Assembly (NCBI GenBank): GCA_040753915.1
Contig: JBFMDN010000122.1
Coordinates: 1 to 6,263 of the forward strand
DNA from: JBFMDN01 sp040753915
GTDB lineage: Bacteria; Desulfobacterota; Desulfomonilia; Desulfomonilales; Desulfomonilaceae
Length of the DNA stretch: 6,263 bases
Direction: 5' to 3'
Below, in pieces: positions 4,702-6,263 of this stretch (positions within the stretch are counted from its first letter, which is position 1; the number at the start of each line of letters is the position of its first letter). Both the position numbers and the translations under genes were made by a program. The notes under the pieces are model-generated. The model saw only the letters and a list, made by a program, of their open reading frames with translations. It had not been told where the DNA came from and made no database searches.

Positions 4702-6263
4702 CTATTGCGCATGCAACAAAACTTGGCCCAAAGAGCCGCGATTTGACAAAAAAGGCACAAGAGAGATTGGCTCCAAGAATTTTTGGCCCAGAGTGGAACG
4801 TCCATCCGGCTGGGTTGGCACCGCTCCCCCTGGCTCTAGGTCATGGAATCTGGCTCCAGACCGCCGAAAGGCTCCCCTAGAAGGTCCACCAGTACCGACC
4901 CGACATCGGGACAAAAAACGCGCCGCACAGATCCCGGAGCGTCTTGCCCCATGCCAAGGAAGTTCGGGGATACTTTTTCTTCCTCTGCTTGCATGCCAGA
5001 AGGGAGTACGGTGTCTGCATACGCCAGATACGGTATCCACATTACCCGCTGTGCCGTATGCAAACTGGAACCTCTCGACAGGACTGTGCACGTCCCTCCC
5101 GGTAAAGCAATCCTTCAGGGTGATGGAATCGGTTGTACCCACAACGGACATCACCAGATCGTTGCCGCTCCGTGCGATGGACACTTCAGAAGGCAGGATG
5201 TCGGTGAAGATCACCGTGTCCACATTGCCCGGCGTAGTATCCGTATCAATGACCGTGTCTCTGCCGTCTCCCTGAGCGAACATGTACCTATCACTGCCAG
5301 GACCACCGGAGAGCCTATCGTCTCCGGTACCCCCGTTGAGGGTGTCGCTTCCAGCCTCTCCGATCAGAATGTCATTTCCCGCTCCGCCATTCAGGGTGTC
5401 GCTGCCCGCCTGCCCGATTACCGTGTCATTGCCGCCTAAGGCATCGATCGTATCGTCCTCGGCAGTACCAACGAGGTAATCTTCACCTTCAGTTGGCTGC
5501 CCCTCCCGTCTGAGAATCTCGTCCAGATCCCAGACCGTGCCGTCAGCAAACTGGATCTGCTCGACGGAGTGGAAGCTCACGCTCGCCTGGTCGAACAACT
5601 GTTTGACTGTCATCGTGTCATCGGTGCGGATGATTTTGACAACCAGATCGTTCGCGGACCGCTTCACTGCAATGTCATTAGGGGTCAGGAAGCTGCCGAT
5701 CCAAATGGTATCCACATTGCCTGCAGTCCTGTCCGTCTCTACGATGGTGTCTCGGCCCGAGCCAACACGCAATATGTACGTGGCATTCCCTGTCTCTCCC
5801 CGTAAGGTGTCACTGCCTTCCCCACCGTCTAAAATGTCATTTCCAGCACCGGCCCAGATCGTGTCTCTGCCACCGCCTGCCACGATGAGTGCATCTCCGT
5901 CTGAGTGATATATCAACTCATTGCGAGCAGTACCATATATGACGTCATCACCGGAAAGACCGTTTATGACACCGTCACCCGCGGTGAGACTTCCTTTCAC
6001 CGCATCCGAGCCCCACGTGCCGAACATGTGAGGGTAGTACCATCCGTCAGGCGACTGACCGAGCTGGTTGTAAACGGGTAGGCCGCCGGTGTCGAAGATC
6101 CAGCCAAGGGAGGGGTCTTGTTGGATGAAGGCCTCCCGGAATGCAAGATACTCTGCGGTATCCAGCACTTGTAACGCTCGCAAAGATCGGGCAAATTCGG
6201 ACAATACCGTCTTGCCTGCAACAGGGTCTGCGGCAAGACGATCGTTCAATTCCTCAATCACTA
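4702..6263 (-). CDS. RTX calcium-binding protein, C-terminal part (gene B, N-terminus outside window, 3' end probably damaged)
   Basis: The frame enters from the right edge and stops at 4702. A GTG at 6261 is not a credible start, because homology to gene A (A residues about 547 onward) runs through it. Numbering from 6261: LSEFARSLRAL (20-30), YLAFREAFIQQDPSLGW (38-54) and HMFGTWGSDAVKGS (78-91) parallel A. Two RTX units follow, each of GGxGxD nonapeptides, a GRDTIVETD strand, a DLVV hinge as in the haemolysin-related domain, and a closing FADGT-type motif: about 97-249 and 257-401. Calcium binding is expected outside the cell after type I export. After FQFA (398-401) the frame turns Arg/Cys-rich (402-519), unlike an RTX tail. 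A different frame (4836-5063) is acidic and hydrophobic and looks more like a secretion-signal end, suggesting a frameshift. The stop overlaps the palindrome AGGAGGCCTCCT (4692-4703). Confidence 0.8.
   Translation of the reverse strand, partial: VIEELNDRLAADPVAGKTVLSEFARSLRALQVLDTAEYLAFREAFIQQDPSLGWIFDTGGLPVYNQLGQSPDGWYYPHMFGTWGSDAVKGSLTAGDGVINGLSGDDVIYGTARNELIYHSDGDALIVAGGGRDTIWAGAGNDILDGGEGSDTLRGETGNATYILRVGSGRDTIVETDRTAGNVDTIWIGSFLTPNDIAVKRSANDLVVKIIRTDDTMTVKQLFDQASVSFHSVEQIQFADGTVWDLDEILRREGQPTEGEDYLVGTAEDDTIDALGGNDTVIGQAGSDTLNGGAGNDILIGEAGSDTLNGGTGDDRLSGGPGSDRYMFAQGDGRDTVIDTDTTPGNVDTVIFTDILPSEVSIARSGNDLVMSVVGTTDSITLKDCFTGRDVHSPVERFQFAYGTAGNVDTVSGVCRHRTPFWHASRGRKSIPELPWHGARRSGICAARFLSRCRVGTGGPSRGAFRRSGARFHDLEPGGAVPTQPDGRSTLGQKFLEPISLVPFLSNRGSLGQVLLHAQ
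4836..5063 (-). pseudogene. Candidate out-of-frame true C-terminus of gene B
   Basis: A second minus-strand frame overlaps the Arg-rich tail of gene B. It reads ADTVLPSGMQAEEE, then DVGSVLVDLLGEPFGGLEPD, and stops at 4836. It is acidic and hydrophobic with few cysteines, as type I signals usually are. If a one-base indel lies near 5010-5060, this is the original end of the protein. Inference from composition only. Confidence 0.35.
5287..5499 (-). repeat. RTX nonapeptide array, second unit of gene B
   Basis: Encodes about seven glycine/aspartate nonapeptides (GGNDTVIGQ, AGSDTLNGG, AGNDILIGE, AGSDTLNGG, TGDDRLSGG and neighbours). This is a parallel beta-roll with calcium held by turns. At DNA level there are tandem imperfect 27-base units, for example the two AGSDTLNGG copies. 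Confidence 0.8.
5797..5979 (-). repeat. RTX nonapeptide array, first unit of gene B
   Basis: Encodes GDGVINGLSGDDVIYG, a spacer with YHSDGDALIVA, then GGRDTIWAG, AGNDILDGG and EGSDTLRGE. It is more degenerate than the second unit. Its right part lies inside the segment shared with gene A. Confidence 0.7.
5877..6049 (-). repeat. Paralogue-shared segment, copy B
   Basis: Direct-repeat partner of 1-173, in the same frame of gene B. Just beyond 6049 there is a 3-base length difference (QGDG in A, QSPDG in B), and nucleotide identity falls to roughly 80-85%. The high-identity block therefore has a sharp right edge. Confidence 0.9.

Noticed and set aside
5016..5062. 8-bp inverted repeat TGCATACG ... 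CGTATGCA at the gene B junction
   Set aside because: The arms are short and far apart. It may be chance, so I did not use it as evidence for the proposed deletion point.
4403..5275. 290-codon plus-strand open frame, with a 112-codon companion in another frame
   Set aside because: Its right half is antisense to the RTX repeats of gene B, where glycine/aspartate-rich codons leave long open frames on the other strand. Its left half has no recognisable motif and no ribosome site. Treated as a shadow, though the part over 4403-4800 has no better explanation.
5287..5499. Regularly spaced repeats that could suggest a CRISPR array
   Set aside because: The units are imperfect, about 27 bases long, contiguous and in frame, and encode RTX nonapeptides. 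There are no unique spacers.
5997..6236. 79-codon minus-strand frame at the right end
   Set aside because: Out-of-frame shadow of gene B. A matching shadow occurs in gene A at 121-375 because the sequences are paralogous.

Overview
The window looks like a moderate-GC Gram-negative genome. The two large genes are RTX (haemolysin-type, glycine- and aspartate-rich calcium-binding) proteins of the kind exported by type I secretion, which needs two membranes. RTX paralogues together with interspersed ATCCACAGATT-type repeats fit an environmental proteobacterium or Desulfobacterota-like genome. That placement is a low-confidence inference and no marker gene fixes it.

Every gene I can support is on the minus strand, so transcription runs right to left. 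In that order: (1) the 3' part of an RTX gene, B (4702-6263, 5' end outside the window), whose last ~350 nt look damaged or frameshifted; (2) a gene-poor stretch (about 4198-4701) with a terminator-like hairpin and a possible promoter; (3) a ParB-like DNA-binding protein (3358-4110, possibly up to 4197) bracketed by two direct copies of a palindromic repeat, one of which merges with the gene's 5' end; (4) a spacer (about 2896-3357) made partly of repeats; (5) a signal-peptide-bearing secreted protein resembling DUF4424 (2140-2895) with a good ribosome binding site; (6) a large RTX gene, A, starting at 2005 behind a strong AAGGAGG site and running off the left edge, open for 668 codons.

Gene A is the most interesting. 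It joins an N-terminal NlpC/P60-like cysteine peptidase (Cys57, His128, His150), a module of DxNxDG calcium loops, a helical RTX-toxin linker and the beginning of the RTX repeats. It reads as a putative type I-secreted peptidoglycan-cleaving or amidase-like effector. The first 173 bases of the window (in A) are about 96.5% identical to 5877-6049 (in B), and the identity drops abruptly beyond that. This indicates recent duplication or gene conversion between the paralogues. No type I secretion ABC transporter, membrane-fusion or TolC gene lies in the window. No tRNA, rRNA, CRISPR array or transposase was seen.
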